DNA from: an uncultured Bacteroidales bacterium
GTDB taxonomy: Bacteria > Bacteroidota > Bacteroidia > Bacteroidales > UBA932
NCBI GenBank assembly: GCA_945983015.1
Contig: CAMFSN010000002.1
Coordinates: 1 to 39,572, forward strand
Reading direction: 5' to 3'
Length of the DNA: 39,572 nucleotides
In this document: in pieces, positions 24,999 through 33,807 of the stretch
How positions within the stretch are numbered: position 1 is the stretch's first letter
Layout of the letters: each line of letters begins with the position of its first letter
Notes under the pieces: generated by a model
The model's input: only the letters and a program-made list of their open reading frames with translations
Databases searched by the model: none
What the model was told of the DNA's origin: nothing
Position numbers and translations under genes: made by a program

Positions 24999-27926
24999 TT
25001 AAAATTGCTGTCCTATCACGAAATGGAACTGACTTCCGCCCAAGCCTTTAGCCCTGCCGTCGAAACCGTAGCCCCAGTCCACACCTATCAGACCGACCAT
25101 AGGGAGGAACACTCTCACACCCACACCGGCAGAACGATAAATCTGGAAAGGATTGAAGTCCCTTATATCCGACCAGCAGTTTCCGCCTTCCATGAAAGCC
25201 AGGACAAAGATGGTGGAAGAAGGCTGCAGAATCAGAGGATATCGGAGTTCCACTGTGAATTTATCATATACATTTCCCGAATAAGCCCCACCGTCTGACT
25301 TGTAGGCAGTAGTCGTGTATGGAGTAAGGGAATAATTTTCATAACCTCTAAGGGAGATAACCTCGGAGCCGTAGGTGTTATAACCTGACATACCGTCACC
25401 ACCGAGCAGGAAGCCCTCGAATGGAGAATAGCCCCAATTCCTGTTATAATAGCCCAGATATCCGAACTGAGCCTTGGTCATCAGCACCAGGTCACCTATC
25501 AGCTTGATGTACTGGGTGGCGGATAATTTCCATTTGTGATATTCTATCCAACGATACCTGTCCTGAGCGCTCCAATTGTCATAATTCACGTCCTTGTAGG
25601 AAGGTACCGGAATCCTGTTCCCGTCTTCATCCAAGTCATACTTCCTGAACAGAGAGAAAGGAGGAGTCAAAGAGAGGGAGAAGGAGAACTCCGAACCGGC
25701 TCGAGGATATATCATCTGGTCCGTGGAATTTCTCATCAGATTAAGGGAATAGCTGATATTGTTCGCAAACCCATTATCGAAGATAAAGTATCCGGAATAC
25801 CAGTTGGTAAGCTTATATGTCTGCCAGTTAAGTCCGTTATAAAGCACGAAATAGTTATCCGGCCACTTGAGCCTGGTACCCAGGGAGGCTGACACGCCGA
25901 AGACTTCCATCTGCCTGTCGTGGCTAAGGATGTTAAGAGCCAGATATGAATTCGTCTGACGGGTATAATAGGCGGAGAGATTCAGAGAGGTAGGCTTCTT
26001 TCCGAAAAGCCAAGGCTCTGTAAAGCTGGCGGTGAGAGCAGTGTAGTAGGTACCGTTAGTCTGGAAGCGGAATGCCAGGTTCTGGGCATCTCCCAGAGGT
26101 ACAGGCCTCCAGGCATCCTTATCGAAGAACCTGTGAGTGGAGAAGTTGTTAAAGCTTACGCCCACCGTAGCCACAAAGGTATTACCACCCCAACCACCGC
26201 TGAGTTCCAGCTGGCTGGAAGGTTTCTCTGTCACATTAAGGATGTTAAGAGCCAGATATGAATTCGTCTGACGGGTATAATAGGCGGAGAGATTCAGAGA
26301 GGTAGGCTTCTTTCCGAAAAGCCAAGGCTCTGTAAAGCTGGCGGTGAGAGCAGTGTAGTAGGTACCGTTAGTCTGGAAGCGGAATGCCAGGTTCTGGGCA
26401 TCTCCCAGAGGTACAGGCCTCCAGGCATCCTTATCGAAGAACCTGTGAGTGGAGAAGTTGTTAAAGCTTACGCCCACCGTAGCCACAAAGGTATTACCAC
26501 CCCAACCACCGCTGAGTTCCAGCTGGCTGGAAGGTTTCTCTGTCACATTATAAATGAGGTCCACAGTATTATCCCTCGGATTAGGAATCATACTGTATCC
26601 GGTCTGAGACATAATCGCCTCAGCATCGAACTGCCCCAGAGAGGCAATCTCTCGGATGGAACGTTCGAAATCACTTTGGCTGAAAAGGTAACCCGGCCTG
26701 GTAACTATCTGACGACGAACCACTTTCTCATTCGTCAGGTCATTACCGTTAATGATGATGTTGTTCAACACCGCCTGTTTTCCCTCAGAAATCCTCAGTT
26801 CCACGTCCACGGAGTCATTCTGTATGTTAGTTTCCACAGGATTGATGTTAAAGAAGAGATAGCCCTTGTCCCTATAGAGTTTGGATACGTCGTAATCTCC
26901 CTGCTTACCGCCTCCGAAGAGCCTTTTCTGCATAGAAACCACATCGTACACATCCCCCTTTTCTATACCCAGGATCTGGTCCAAAACCTCGGAAGAATAT
27001 ACGGAATTACCAGTCCAGTTGATGTCCCTGAAATAGTATTTGCTCCCTTCCTCGAGTTCTATGTCTATGTTTATCTTCTTCTTAACCTTTCCATTCTTCC
27101 CGACTATGTCCACAATATAGACACTATCCCTTACTATGCGGGCATCGCGATATCCGGCCTCATTCAGGGTGCTGACCAGATTCTTCTTATCCTCGGGGTA
27201 ATCCTTCTCGCTGAATTTTTTACTATTAAAGAAGTTATAGAATTTGTTAGACTTGGTCTTCTTCATAGATTTGGCGAGCTTGTATTCCGAGATGTCATCC
27301 ACGCCTATGAAGTTAATGTCCTTAATCCTAACTTTAGGGCCCTTATCTATGTGAAAATAAACCCTTATGGCATTCTTTACCACCGTATCCTTCTTCACTT
27401 CCGTATCCACCTCGCAGAGAAGGAAGCCCTTTTCCGCATAGAAGCGTTTGATTATGCCCTCGGCAGTGGTTCTGGAATATTCGGAGAAATCCCCACCCCT
27501 TCTGAAACCTATCCTCTCATTCAGTTCCTTCTTATCTCCGGACTTGATTCCGGTATAATCCCAACCGGACATCCTGGGACGCTCCAGAATGGCTATTCTC
27601 AAAAATACGGAATCCTTTGTCGCGCTGAGAGAATCGGCGTAGATGGCCACGTCCTCAAAATAGTTCTTCGAGATCAGCCTCTTGATGGCAGAGGATACCT
27701 CTTCTCCAGGGAGAGTCACTTTTCTTCCCTCAAAAAGCCCAGACTGGGCGGCTATCTGAGCCGAGTCGAAATAGGTATTACCCTCCACGCTCACTCCAGC
27801 TATAACATATTGTTTAGGTCGGTTATAGTCCACCTCGACCTGAGCCTTCATAGAAAAACAGGCACAGGACAGGGCGAAAACCGTCAACACTCTCTTAAAC
27901 TTCATTCTCCGAGTCATAAAACTCAC
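24999..27926 (-). CDS. bamA: BamA/Omp85 outer membrane assembly factor carrying an internal 104-aa duplication
   Basis: Signal peptide, several POTRA-like segments, C-terminal barrel ending GSQFHFVIGQQF. NVTEKPSSQLELSGGWGG...NSYLALNIL occurs twice in tandem. Confidence 0.95.
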   Translation of the reverse strand: MSFMTRRMKFKRVLTVFALSCACFSMKAQVEVDYNRPKQYVIAGVSVEGNTYFDSAQIAAQSGLFEGRKVTLPGEEVSSAIKRLISKNYFEDVAIYADSLSATKDSVFLRIAILERPRMSGWDYTGIKSGDKKELNERIGFRRGGDFSEYSRTTAEGIIKRFYAEKGFLLCEVDTEVKKDTVVKNAIRVYFHIDKGPKVRIKDINFIGVDDISEYKLAKSMKKTKSNKFYNFFNSKKFSEKDYPEDKKNLVSTLNEAGYRDARIVRDSVYIVDIVGKNGKVKKKINIDIELEEGSKYYFRDINWTGNSVYSSEVLDQILGIEKGDVYDVVSMQKRLFGGGKQGDYDVSKLYRDKGYLFFNINPVETNIQNDSVDVELRISEGKQAVLNNIIINGNDLTNEKVVRRQIVTRPGYLFSQSDFERSIREIASLGQFDAEAIMSQTGYSMIPNPRDNTVDLIYNVTEKPSSQLELSGGWGGNTFVATVGVSFNNFSTHRFFDKDAWRPVPLGDAQNLAFRFQTNGTYYTALTASFTEPWLFGKKPTSLNLSAYYTRQTNSYLALNILNVTEKPSSQLELSGGWGGNTFVATVGVSFNNFSTHRFFDKDAWRPVPLGDAQNLAFRFQTNGTYYTALTASFTEPWLFGKKPTSLNLSAYYTRQTNSYLALNILSHDRQMEVFGVSASLGTRLKWPDNYFVLYNGLNWQTYKLTNWYSGYFIFDNGFANNISYSLNLMRNSTDQMIYPRAGSEFSFSLSLTPPFSLFRKYDLDEDGNRIPVPSYKDVNYDNWSAQDRYRWIEYHKWKLSATQYIKLIGDLVLMTKAQFGYLGYYNRNWGYSPFEGFLLGGDGMSGYNTYGSEVISLRGYENYSLTPYTTTAYKSDGGAYSGNVYDKFTVELRYPLILQPSSTIFVLAFMEGGNCWSDIRDFNPFQIYRSAGVGVRVFLPMVGLIGVDWGYGFDGRAKGLGGSQFHFVIGQQF
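25925..26550. repeat. Perfect tandem duplication, period 312 bp, inside bamA
   Basis: 25925-26238 is identical to 26237-26550 by eye; 2-bp overlap 'ta' at the junction; 312 = 104 codons, in frame. Confidence 0.97.
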
Positions 27927-27939
27927 AAATATAACTCTT

Positions 27940-28638
27940 TTATTTTACTTTTCCGAAACGTCTGTCTCTGGAGGAATACTCTTTGATGGCATCCAGGAGA
28001 TTCTCCTTCTTAAAATCCGGCCACAGGGTATCCGTAAACACAAACTCCGAATAAGCCGCCTGCCAAAGCATATAATTGCTAATCCTCTTCTCTCCGGAGG
28101 TGCGGATAATCAGGTCCGGATCCGGAATCCCCGCGGTCACCAGAGCCGCATCCACATCTTCGTAGCCTATCTGCTCCGCACTCTTCCCGCTCTGCAGCAA
28201 GTGCTTGACAGCCTGTAGGATATCCCACTTTCCGCTGTAGCTGAGCATTACGCACAAGTCCAAAGCGGAGTTCTTCTCCGTCGCCTTCTCCAGCTTATTC
28301 AAGGCCAATTGCAAAGTGCCCGACAGCCTCTCCCTGTTTCCCAGGGCCCGAAAGCGCACTCCGTTATCCATCAAGGTGGCATATTCGTTCTTTATGGCTT
28401 TCATCAACAGCGACATCAAAGCCGAAACCTCATCCTGAGGCCTAGTCCAATTCTCCTCGGAAAAGGTGTAGAGAGACAGGTACCTGACCCCGAGCTCCAC
28501 GCAGGCCTCAGTGATATCCCTCACCCTTTCCACCCCTTCAATATGTCCACTGGAACGCGCTTCTCCGTGAGCCTGTGCCCACCTGCCATTCCCATCCATA
28601 ATGATGGAGATATGTTTAGGAATAATCAAATCTGACAT
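27940..28638 (-). CDS. uppS: Isoprenyl (undecaprenyl diphosphate) transferase
   Basis: HISIIMDGNGRWAQAHG, SLYTFSEENWTRP, DLIIRTSGEKRISNYMLWQAAYSEFVFTDTLWPDF. Start set at MSDLIIPKH. Confidence 0.95.
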   Translation of the reverse strand: MSDLIIPKHISIIMDGNGRWAQAHGEARSSGHIEGVERVRDITEACVELGVRYLSLYTFSEENWTRPQDEVSALMSLLMKAIKNEYATLMDNGVRFRALGNRERLSGTLQLALNKLEKATEKNSALDLCVMLSYSGKWDILQAVKHLLQSGKSAEQIGYEDVDAALVTAGIPDPDLIIRTSGEKRISNYMLWQAAYSEFVFTDTLWPDFKKENLLDAIKEYSSRDRRFGKVK

Positions 28639-28639
28639 A

Positions 28640-29452
28640 TTATTGAGTGTTTCTGACATCCTCGCCCCATAACAGTTTGGTTCGCAAAGCTTGTATGAAA
28701 TTAGACTTGCCGAGTACAAGTTTTTTTAACTTGAAGGGTGCGGAGCTCACCGAAATGGCAGTTCCGCTCGGCACGACGAGGTCCCTGTTATCCAAAGACA
28801 ATGCCAAGGCCGCGGATTTCCTGTCCACAGCCCTGATTTCGATTTTCGAAGCGCCTGGCAGGACCAAAGGCCTTAGGTTCAGGTTATGAGGCGCTATAGG
28901 GCTTAGAATGAGAGCATCCACATCGGGCCGGCATATCGGGCCGCCTACGCTTAGAGAGTAAGCTGTACTTCCGGAACTGGTGGATACCAGAATTCCATCT
29001 GCCCAGTAAGTGGGCAATATTTCAGAATCGACACTGACATCCAAAGCCAGGGTTCCTGTACCCAAACGCCTTACAGCCACTTCGTTAAGGGCATAGGGAT
29101 AGATGTTTTCAAATTCCGGAGCTTCCACCTTCACCTCTATCATAGCCCTTTCCTCTATGCTGTAATCCCCATCTGTCAAAGCCTTGGACACCTCCTCCAC
29201 CTTATTCTCGGACAGGAAGCCAAGTCTTCCCAGATTCACGCCCAGCACCGGAATCCCCCATTGGCAGGCCAGACTGGCAGCCGTCAAAAAGGTCCCGTCC
29301 CCGCCGAAGCTTAGGAGGAGCTCGGTGGAAGGGGCCAATTGGCCTTCAACTTTATAAAGCTCCATACCAGCAGCGCGCAAAGAGGCGAGCAGGGATTCGA
29401 TGGAAGGGTCCTGCTGAAGGGAGTTTTTCTTTATTAAGTAAGCAATTTTCAT
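28640..29452 (-). CDS. nadK: NAD kinase
   Basis: LLSFGGDGTFLTAA, VLGVNLGRLGFLSE, GILVSTSSGSTAYSLSVGGPI. Confidence 0.95.
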   Translation of the reverse strand: MKIAYLIKKNSLQQDPSIESLLASLRAAGMELYKVEGQLAPSTELLLSFGGDGTFLTAASLACQWGIPVLGVNLGRLGFLSENKVEEVSKALTDGDYSIEERAMIEVKVEAPEFENIYPYALNEVAVRRLGTGTLALDVSVDSEILPTYWADGILVSTSSGSTAYSLSVGGPICRPDVDALILSPIAPHNLNLRPLVLPGASKIEIRAVDRKSAALALSLDNRDLVVPSGTAISVSSAPFKLKKLVLGKSNFIQALRTKLLWGEDVRNTQ

Positions 29453-29461
29453 TTACGGCCT

Positions 29462-29490
29462 CAAATTTAGCATAATATTTTTTATTTTTG
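29462..29490. promoter_or_regulatory. Back-to-back divergent -7 elements for nadK (-) and pdxJ (+)
   Basis: CAAATTTA at 29462-29469 (TAAATTTG on minus) and TATTTTTG at 29483-29490 on plus, in a 45-bp intergenic gap. Confidence 0.5.
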
Positions 29491-29497
29491 CACTCCA

Positions 29498-30220
29498 ATG
29501 ACAAGGCTAAGTGTTAATATCAACAAAATCGCCACTCTGAGAAACGCCAGAGGGGAGAATAATCCTGACGTCGAAAAAACTGCTCTCGACATCGAGAGTT
29601 TCGGGGCCGAGGGCATCACCGTGCATCCCCGTCCTGACGGCAGACACATCAGATATGAAGACGTTCGGGCCTTGAAGAAGATACTGCACACGGAATTTAA
29701 CATAGAAGGGAATCCGGAGCCTTCCTTCAGGGACTTGGTTATGGAAGTGGTGCCGGACCAGGTCACCCTGGTTCCTGACGGACACGACGCCATCACCTCG
29801 AACAGCGGCTGGGATACCATCCGGAATGCCAATTTTCTTTCTCAGATGTGCACCCTCTTTCATTCTGCGGGCATACGGGTCTCCATCTTTATCGACCCTG
29901 ATCCCCTGATGGCCGAAGGAGCTGCCCGCTGCGGAGCGGACAGGGTGGAGCTTTACACTGCCGCCTACGCGAAGAATTTCGCTTCGGATCCTCAAAAAGC
30001 CATAGCCCCCTATCTTGAGACTGCCCTGGCGGCAAGGCGCTGTGGACTGGGGCTGAATGCCGGACACGACCTTAATCTGGATAATTTGGAATACTTATTG
30101 AATAAAATAAACTGGATAGACGAAGTGTCCATAGGTCACGCCCTTATCTGCGACGCGCTGTATATGGGTTTGGAGAAAACCGTCCAGGCATATCTGGAAA
30201 AAACCAAGTCAAACATTTAA
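29498..30220 (+). CDS. pdxJ: Pyridoxine 5'-phosphate synthase
   Basis: LSVNINKIATLRNARG, GITVHPRPDGRHIRYEDV, QVTLVPD, GLGLNAGHDLNLDNL, EVSIGHALICDAL. Confidence 0.96.
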   Translation: MTRLSVNINKIATLRNARGENNPDVEKTALDIESFGAEGITVHPRPDGRHIRYEDVRALKKILHTEFNIEGNPEPSFRDLVMEVVPDQVTLVPDGHDAITSNSGWDTIRNANFLSQMCTLFHSAGIRVSIFIDPDPLMAEGAARCGADRVELYTAAYAKNFASDPQKAIAPYLETALAARRCGLGLNAGHDLNLDNLEYLLNKINWIDEVSIGHALICDALYMGLEKTVQAYLEKTKSNI

Positions 30221-30229
30221 ACGTACGAT

Positions 30230-30850
30230 ATGAAAAAAACAGCTTTTATCCTGAGCATCTGCTCATTGCTTGTGGCTATCGCCGCACTTGTCCTGAATTT
30301 CGTTCCTTGTAATAAAACGGCCGAATGCAGCGGAGAAGAAGAGCAGGTATCCAGCAAAACCGAAACTGAGGGCATCGCTTATTTTAACCTCGACGAAGTA
30401 ATCTCTGCATATCAGTTCGCCATCGACCTGCAGCAGGCCTTCGAGCAGAAAGCCAAGGGCATTAACGACGACGTGAACCGCCGCAGGACTAAAATAGAAA
30501 ACGAAGATAAGGAATTGGCCGAGAAATTAAACAAAGGCCTGATTACCAGAAGTGTAGCTGAAGTCAAATACAACGACCTTCAGAACCGCGTAGCGGAATT
30601 CCAGCAGTTCGGCCAGCAGAAACAGAATGAATTGGCAGAAGAGCAGCAGGTAATCCTGAACAATATCGCAAACGCAGTGATGGAATACGTTAAGAAGTAC
30701 AATGCCACTCACAACTATTCCGTCATCCTCAGCACTCAGGGCAATCTCCTGTCCCAGCCTGTAGTGACTGCCGCTGAAAGCCTGAACATCACCGCCGAGC
30801 TTATCGAGGGTCTTAACGCTGAGTATCAAGCTAATAAATCGAAGAAATAA
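30230..30850 (+). CDS. OmpH/Skp-like periplasmic protein
   Basis: N-terminal signal/TM, IAYFNLDEVISAYQFAIDLQQAFEQKAKG, coiled-coil centre. Confidence 0.8.
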   Translation: MKKTAFILSICSLLVAIAALVLNFVPCNKTAECSGEEEQVSSKTETEGIAYFNLDEVISAYQFAIDLQQAFEQKAKGINDDVNRRRTKIENEDKELAEKLNKGLITRSVAEVKYNDLQNRVAEFQQFGQQKQNELAEEQQVILNNIANAVMEYVKKYNATHNYSVILSTQGNLLSQPVVTAAESLNITAELIEGLNAEYQANKSKK

Positions 30851-30852
30851 TT

Positions 30853-32283
30853 TTGAAGAAAAGCCTTTTTACAATCCTGCTACTCCTCTCTTTCACTCCT
30901 TTCGGACTGAAAGGGCAGGAGCAGGAATATCCGAAAGTGGATGTCAGGGTATCCTCGGACAAAATCCGTCGAGGCTCTCAGTTTTTCTATAGCCACGTGG
31001 TCGAGGAAAAACAGACTCTTTACTCCATATCCAAGGCATACGGGGTATCCACTGTCGATATCATAGAAGCTAATCCTCGGCTGGACTTGAACAATAAGCC
31101 CCTACAGGCCGGGAAGATCCTGCTTATACCTATTCTTAACAAGATAGAAAACACTTCCTTGCCTGAAGAGATTGAAGGGATCGAGCAGCCTGACAGTTTG
31201 GAGAAAAGCTTACACATAGTGGATTCTCTAAGTTTCAAGGAAAAGGAAGTAAGTCTCAGCCTGCTGCTTCCATTCGCGGCTGACAGTTCGGCCAAGCGAA
31301 ACTATCTGAACTTCTACTTCGGTTCCCTTCTGGCAGTAAGAGATATGGCGATGCAAGGCCTCAACCTGGATGTGAAGGCTTTGGACATCACCAAAGAATC
31401 TGAATTCGAAGCTATTCGCGAGGCCTTGGGAGAGAGCGACGTCATCATCGGCCCTGTCAGTTCTGCCGACATAAAGAAAGTGTATAGGCTGCTGCCGGAT
31501 AACAAATACATAGTCTCGCCTCTGGACACCAGGACGGAAAGCCTGACGAAAAACGGCAGAATCATACTCGCCTCCACGCCGGCCAAAACTCAGATAGAGG
31601 ATGTGACTATCTGGCTTAAGGAAGATATGGAAGGCGGAACGGATTCTCTGATAGTGGTAAGAGAGACTAACTACAAGATTACTCCTACCGAAATCCTGAT
31701 GTTACAGGCCCTGGATCTGCCGTCCATAGAGAGGCTGGTGGAGATAGACTATGCCCTTTCAAATGGCCTGGAGATGAATGAGTGGTTTAACTCCCACACT
31801 CATCTTGGAGACACTCTTACCAGAGTGGTTGCGGCTTCCGAGCACGACATCTTCGTTAAGGATGTCATACGTAACGTCTATCTGCAGAACAACCTGAAGA
31901 AAAACACCATTATATATGGTCCGGCAAAGACCCGCTCTGAAGAGATGGAGGAAATGTGTGATGCCAGACTTCACTCCAGCGTTAGCTTTCACATTAATTA
32001 CGATGATCCGGAGGTTATCCGTTTCATTAAGGACTACCGAGCCCTGTATCAGTGTGAACCGGACAGTTTCGCCTTTCACGGCTATGACACCACCCGCTAT
32101 TTTATCTCCCTTTACGCCTACTTCGGAGAAGAGTTCTTAGACCACATTCAATCTTATACCTATAGCGGACTGCAGACCTACTTCCGCTTCGAAAGGCCGG
32201 ATGGCTGGGAAGGTGCAGTCAATGCCGGTCTCAGAAGACTGGTGTATTCTCCTGGATTCAAACTCGAGATTTGCGACAAATAG
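30853..32283 (+). CDS. LysM-domain protein with periplasmic-binding-protein-like region
   Basis: Signal peptide; FYSHVVEEKQTLYSISKAYGVSTVDIIEANPRLDLNNKPLQAGKILLIP is a LysM domain. The first codon in the given frame is TTG. Confidence 0.82.
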   Translation: MKKSLFTILLLLSFTPFGLKGQEQEYPKVDVRVSSDKIRRGSQFFYSHVVEEKQTLYSISKAYGVSTVDIIEANPRLDLNNKPLQAGKILLIPILNKIENTSLPEEIEGIEQPDSLEKSLHIVDSLSFKEKEVSLSLLLPFAADSSAKRNYLNFYFGSLLAVRDMAMQGLNLDVKALDITKESEFEAIREALGESDVIIGPVSSADIKKVYRLLPDNKYIVSPLDTRTESLTKNGRIILASTPAKTQIEDVTIWLKEDMEGGTDSLIVVRETNYKITPTEILMLQALDLPSIERLVEIDYALSNGLEMNEWFNSHTHLGDTLTRVVAASEHDIFVKDVIRNVYLQNNLKKNTIIYGPAKTRSEEMEEMCDARLHSSVSFHINYDDPEVIRFIKDYRALYQCEPDSFAFHGYDTTRYFISLYAYFGEEFLDHIQSYTYSGLQTYFRFERPDGWEGAVNAGLRRLVYSPGFKLEICDK

Positions 32284-32301
32284 ATTTTTTGCATAGATTT
32301 G
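32270..32301 (+). promoter_or_regulatory. Candidate radC promoter TTTG-N20-TAGATTTG
   Basis: TTTG 32270-32273, TAGATTTG 32294-32301; the -33 half lies in the end of the LysM CDS. Confidence 0.65.
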
Positions 32302-32323
32302 CGTTTGACTAAAAACGCGAACT

Positions 32324-33010
32324 ATGAAGATCAAAGAAATCTGTCTAAGTGAAAGACCTCGGGAGAGGATGCTTTCCGCAGGGCCTTCAGCCCTTTCAAA
32401 CGGGGAATTATTAGCCCTTATCATTCGTAACGGTACTGCCCAGATGAATGTTCTGGACTTATCCCGACATCTGCTGAATAAATGCCAAGGCTCCCTCGTA
32501 GCCCTTTCCCGTCTGAGCATTGAGCAACTCTGTGAAATCAAAGGTATAAAGGAGGACAAGGCCTGCATTATCCAGGCTGTGTTCGAATTGGGCAGGCGCT
32601 TCATTTCCGAAGGTCAGGAAAGGGAGACTCCCCGCATTGCCAACTCCTTGGATGCTTACAGATTGCTGCTGCCTTTGCTGAAAGGGGTTGCCCACGAAGA
32701 GGCCTGGATTATTATCCTGGACTCTGCCCACAAAGTCCTGAACCTGCAAGCCATAGGGATAGGCAACTCCGAATCAGTGGTGATAGAATCCAAGCAGATA
32801 GTAAGAATGGTATTGGAGAACGGGGGTTCAGCCCTGATTCTGGCCCACAATCACCCAAGCGGGAATGCCTATCCCTCGGAGGCCGACATCAAAATGACTC
32901 AGAATCTGAGCAATGCCTGCGGCATATTCAATATCTCCCTGCTTGATCATCTGATCGTCTGCGACGGAGAATATTATAGTTTCTCGGAGAGCAAATGTAT
33001 TGGAAAATGA
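32324..33010 (+). CDS. radC: DNA repair protein RadC (JAB/MPN domain)
   Basis: LSERPRERML, IKGIKEDKACIIQAVFELGRR, LILAHNHPSGNAYPSEADIKMTQ, LLDHLIVCDGEYYSFSE. Confidence 0.95.
   Translation: MKIKEICLSERPRERMLSAGPSALSNGELLALIIRNGTAQMNVLDLSRHLLNKCQGSLVALSRLSIEQLCEIKGIKEDKACIIQAVFELGRRFISEGQERETPRIANSLDAYRLLLPLLKGVAHEEAWIIILDSAHKVLNLQAIGIGNSESVVIESKQIVRMVLENGGSALILAHNHPSGNAYPSEADIKMTQNLSNACGIFNISLLDHLIVCDGEYYSFSESKCIGK
32965..33010 (+). repeat. Left direct repeat (3' end of radC) flanking hicAB
   Basis: cggagaatattatagtttctcggagagcaaatgtattggaaaatga; matches 33740-33785 at 43/46 positions. Confidence 0.95.
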
Positions 33011-33050
33011 TATAAATGTATATATCTTTGTCTTGCCAAACGATCAGGAT

Positions 33051-33245
33051 ATGAGGAGGTATAAAGTTAGTCAAATCATCAAGCTCCTTGAGCAGGATGG
33101 GTGGGCAATAAAAAAATGGACGGGCGATCACAGGCAATTTACGAACCCGAACAAGCCGGGGAAGGTAACGATAAGAGGAAAACCAAGCGACACTTTAAGT
33201 CAGGAACTATTAAATAGCATTTTCAAACAAGCAGGGTGGAAATAG
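33051..33245 (+). CDS. hicA: HicA family toxin
   Basis: MRRYKVSQIIKLLEQDGWAIKKWTGDHRQFTNPNKPGKVTIRGKPSDTLSQELLNSIFKQAGWK; start set at internal ATG 33051. Confidence 0.9.
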   Translation: MRRYKVSQIIKLLEQDGWAIKKWTGDHRQFTNPNKPGKVTIRGKPSDTLSQELLNSIFKQAGWK

Positions 33246-33268
33246 TCACCCTGCAAAAACAAAGAGAT

Positions 33269-33676
33269 ATGGCAAATAAAATTGGAATAATAATTGACTG
33301 GGATGGTCATAACTACGCATCCTGCACTGAAAACGAAGATATCGCCTGCATCGCTACCGGAAAGACTCTAGAAGACGTAAAGGCAAATATGCTCGATGCC
33401 CTACAGCAGCATATCGATTGGATGAAGGAGGACGGTGATCCGCTTCCTGAAGAGTTCTGCGGAGAATGGGATCCTGAATGGCATCTGACCACAAGGGCCC
33501 AGCTGAAGTATTCAGATGCGTTTATCACTCGAAAAGCGCTTGCAGAGGTCACGGGTATCAATATCCAGCAACTCAGCCATTATGCAAGCGGATGGCGCCA
33601 TCCGCGTCCTGAGATGCAGCGACGCATCACTGAAGGAATTCGAACTATCCGGCAGAAATTAGCCATTATTTCCTAA
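33269..33676 (+). CDS. hicB: HicB family antitoxin with C-terminal HTH
   Basis: MANKIGIIIDWDGHNYASCTENEDIACIATGKTLEDVKANMLDALQQHIDWMKEDG; C-terminal ALAEVTGINIQQLSHYASGWRHPRPEMQRRI. Confidence 0.9.
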   Translation: MANKIGIIIDWDGHNYASCTENEDIACIATGKTLEDVKANMLDALQQHIDWMKEDGDPLPEEFCGEWDPEWHLTTRAQLKYSDAFITRKALAEVTGINIQQLSHYASGWRHPRPEMQRRITEGIRTIRQKLAIIS

Positions 33677-33739
33677 TTATATGCCAGCATCATAATAATA
33701 ACAATGTGAGCAAAAACTCAAATTAATGTGTCAAGCTTC

Positions 33740-33785
33740 CGGAGAATATTATAGTTTCTCAGAGAGTAAATGTATTGGAAAATAA
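33740..33785 (+). repeat. Right direct repeat: orphan copy of radC 3' end
   Basis: ggagaatattatagtttctcagagagtaaatgtattggaaaataa encodes GEYYSFSESKCIGK*, the same peptide as the radC C-terminus, with no ORF in front. Confidence 0.95.
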
Positions 33786-33796
33786 AAAACATTTTG

Positions 33797-33804
33797 TATA
33801 TTTG
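33797..33804 (+). promoter_or_regulatory. -7 element (TATATTTG) of tRNA-His
   Basis: TAnnTTTG match; a possible weak -33 (ATTG, 33774-33777) 19 bp upstream lies inside the orphan radC tail. Confidence 0.65.
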
Positions 33805-33807
33805 CAG

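Noticed and set aside
25925-26550. Tandem repeat considered as CRISPR or minisatellite
   Set aside because: Only two 312-bp in-frame coding copies with no spacers; better described as a segmental duplication.
26445-27986. 513-aa plus-strand ORF opposite bamA
   Set aside because: Antisense shadow ORF; bamA on the opposite strand is unambiguous and the translated sequence shows no recognisable domain.
33009-33785. hicAB region considered as an IS element or transposon
   Set aside because: No transposase or terminal inverted repeats; flanking repeats are 46 bp and gene-tail derived, not short target-site duplications.
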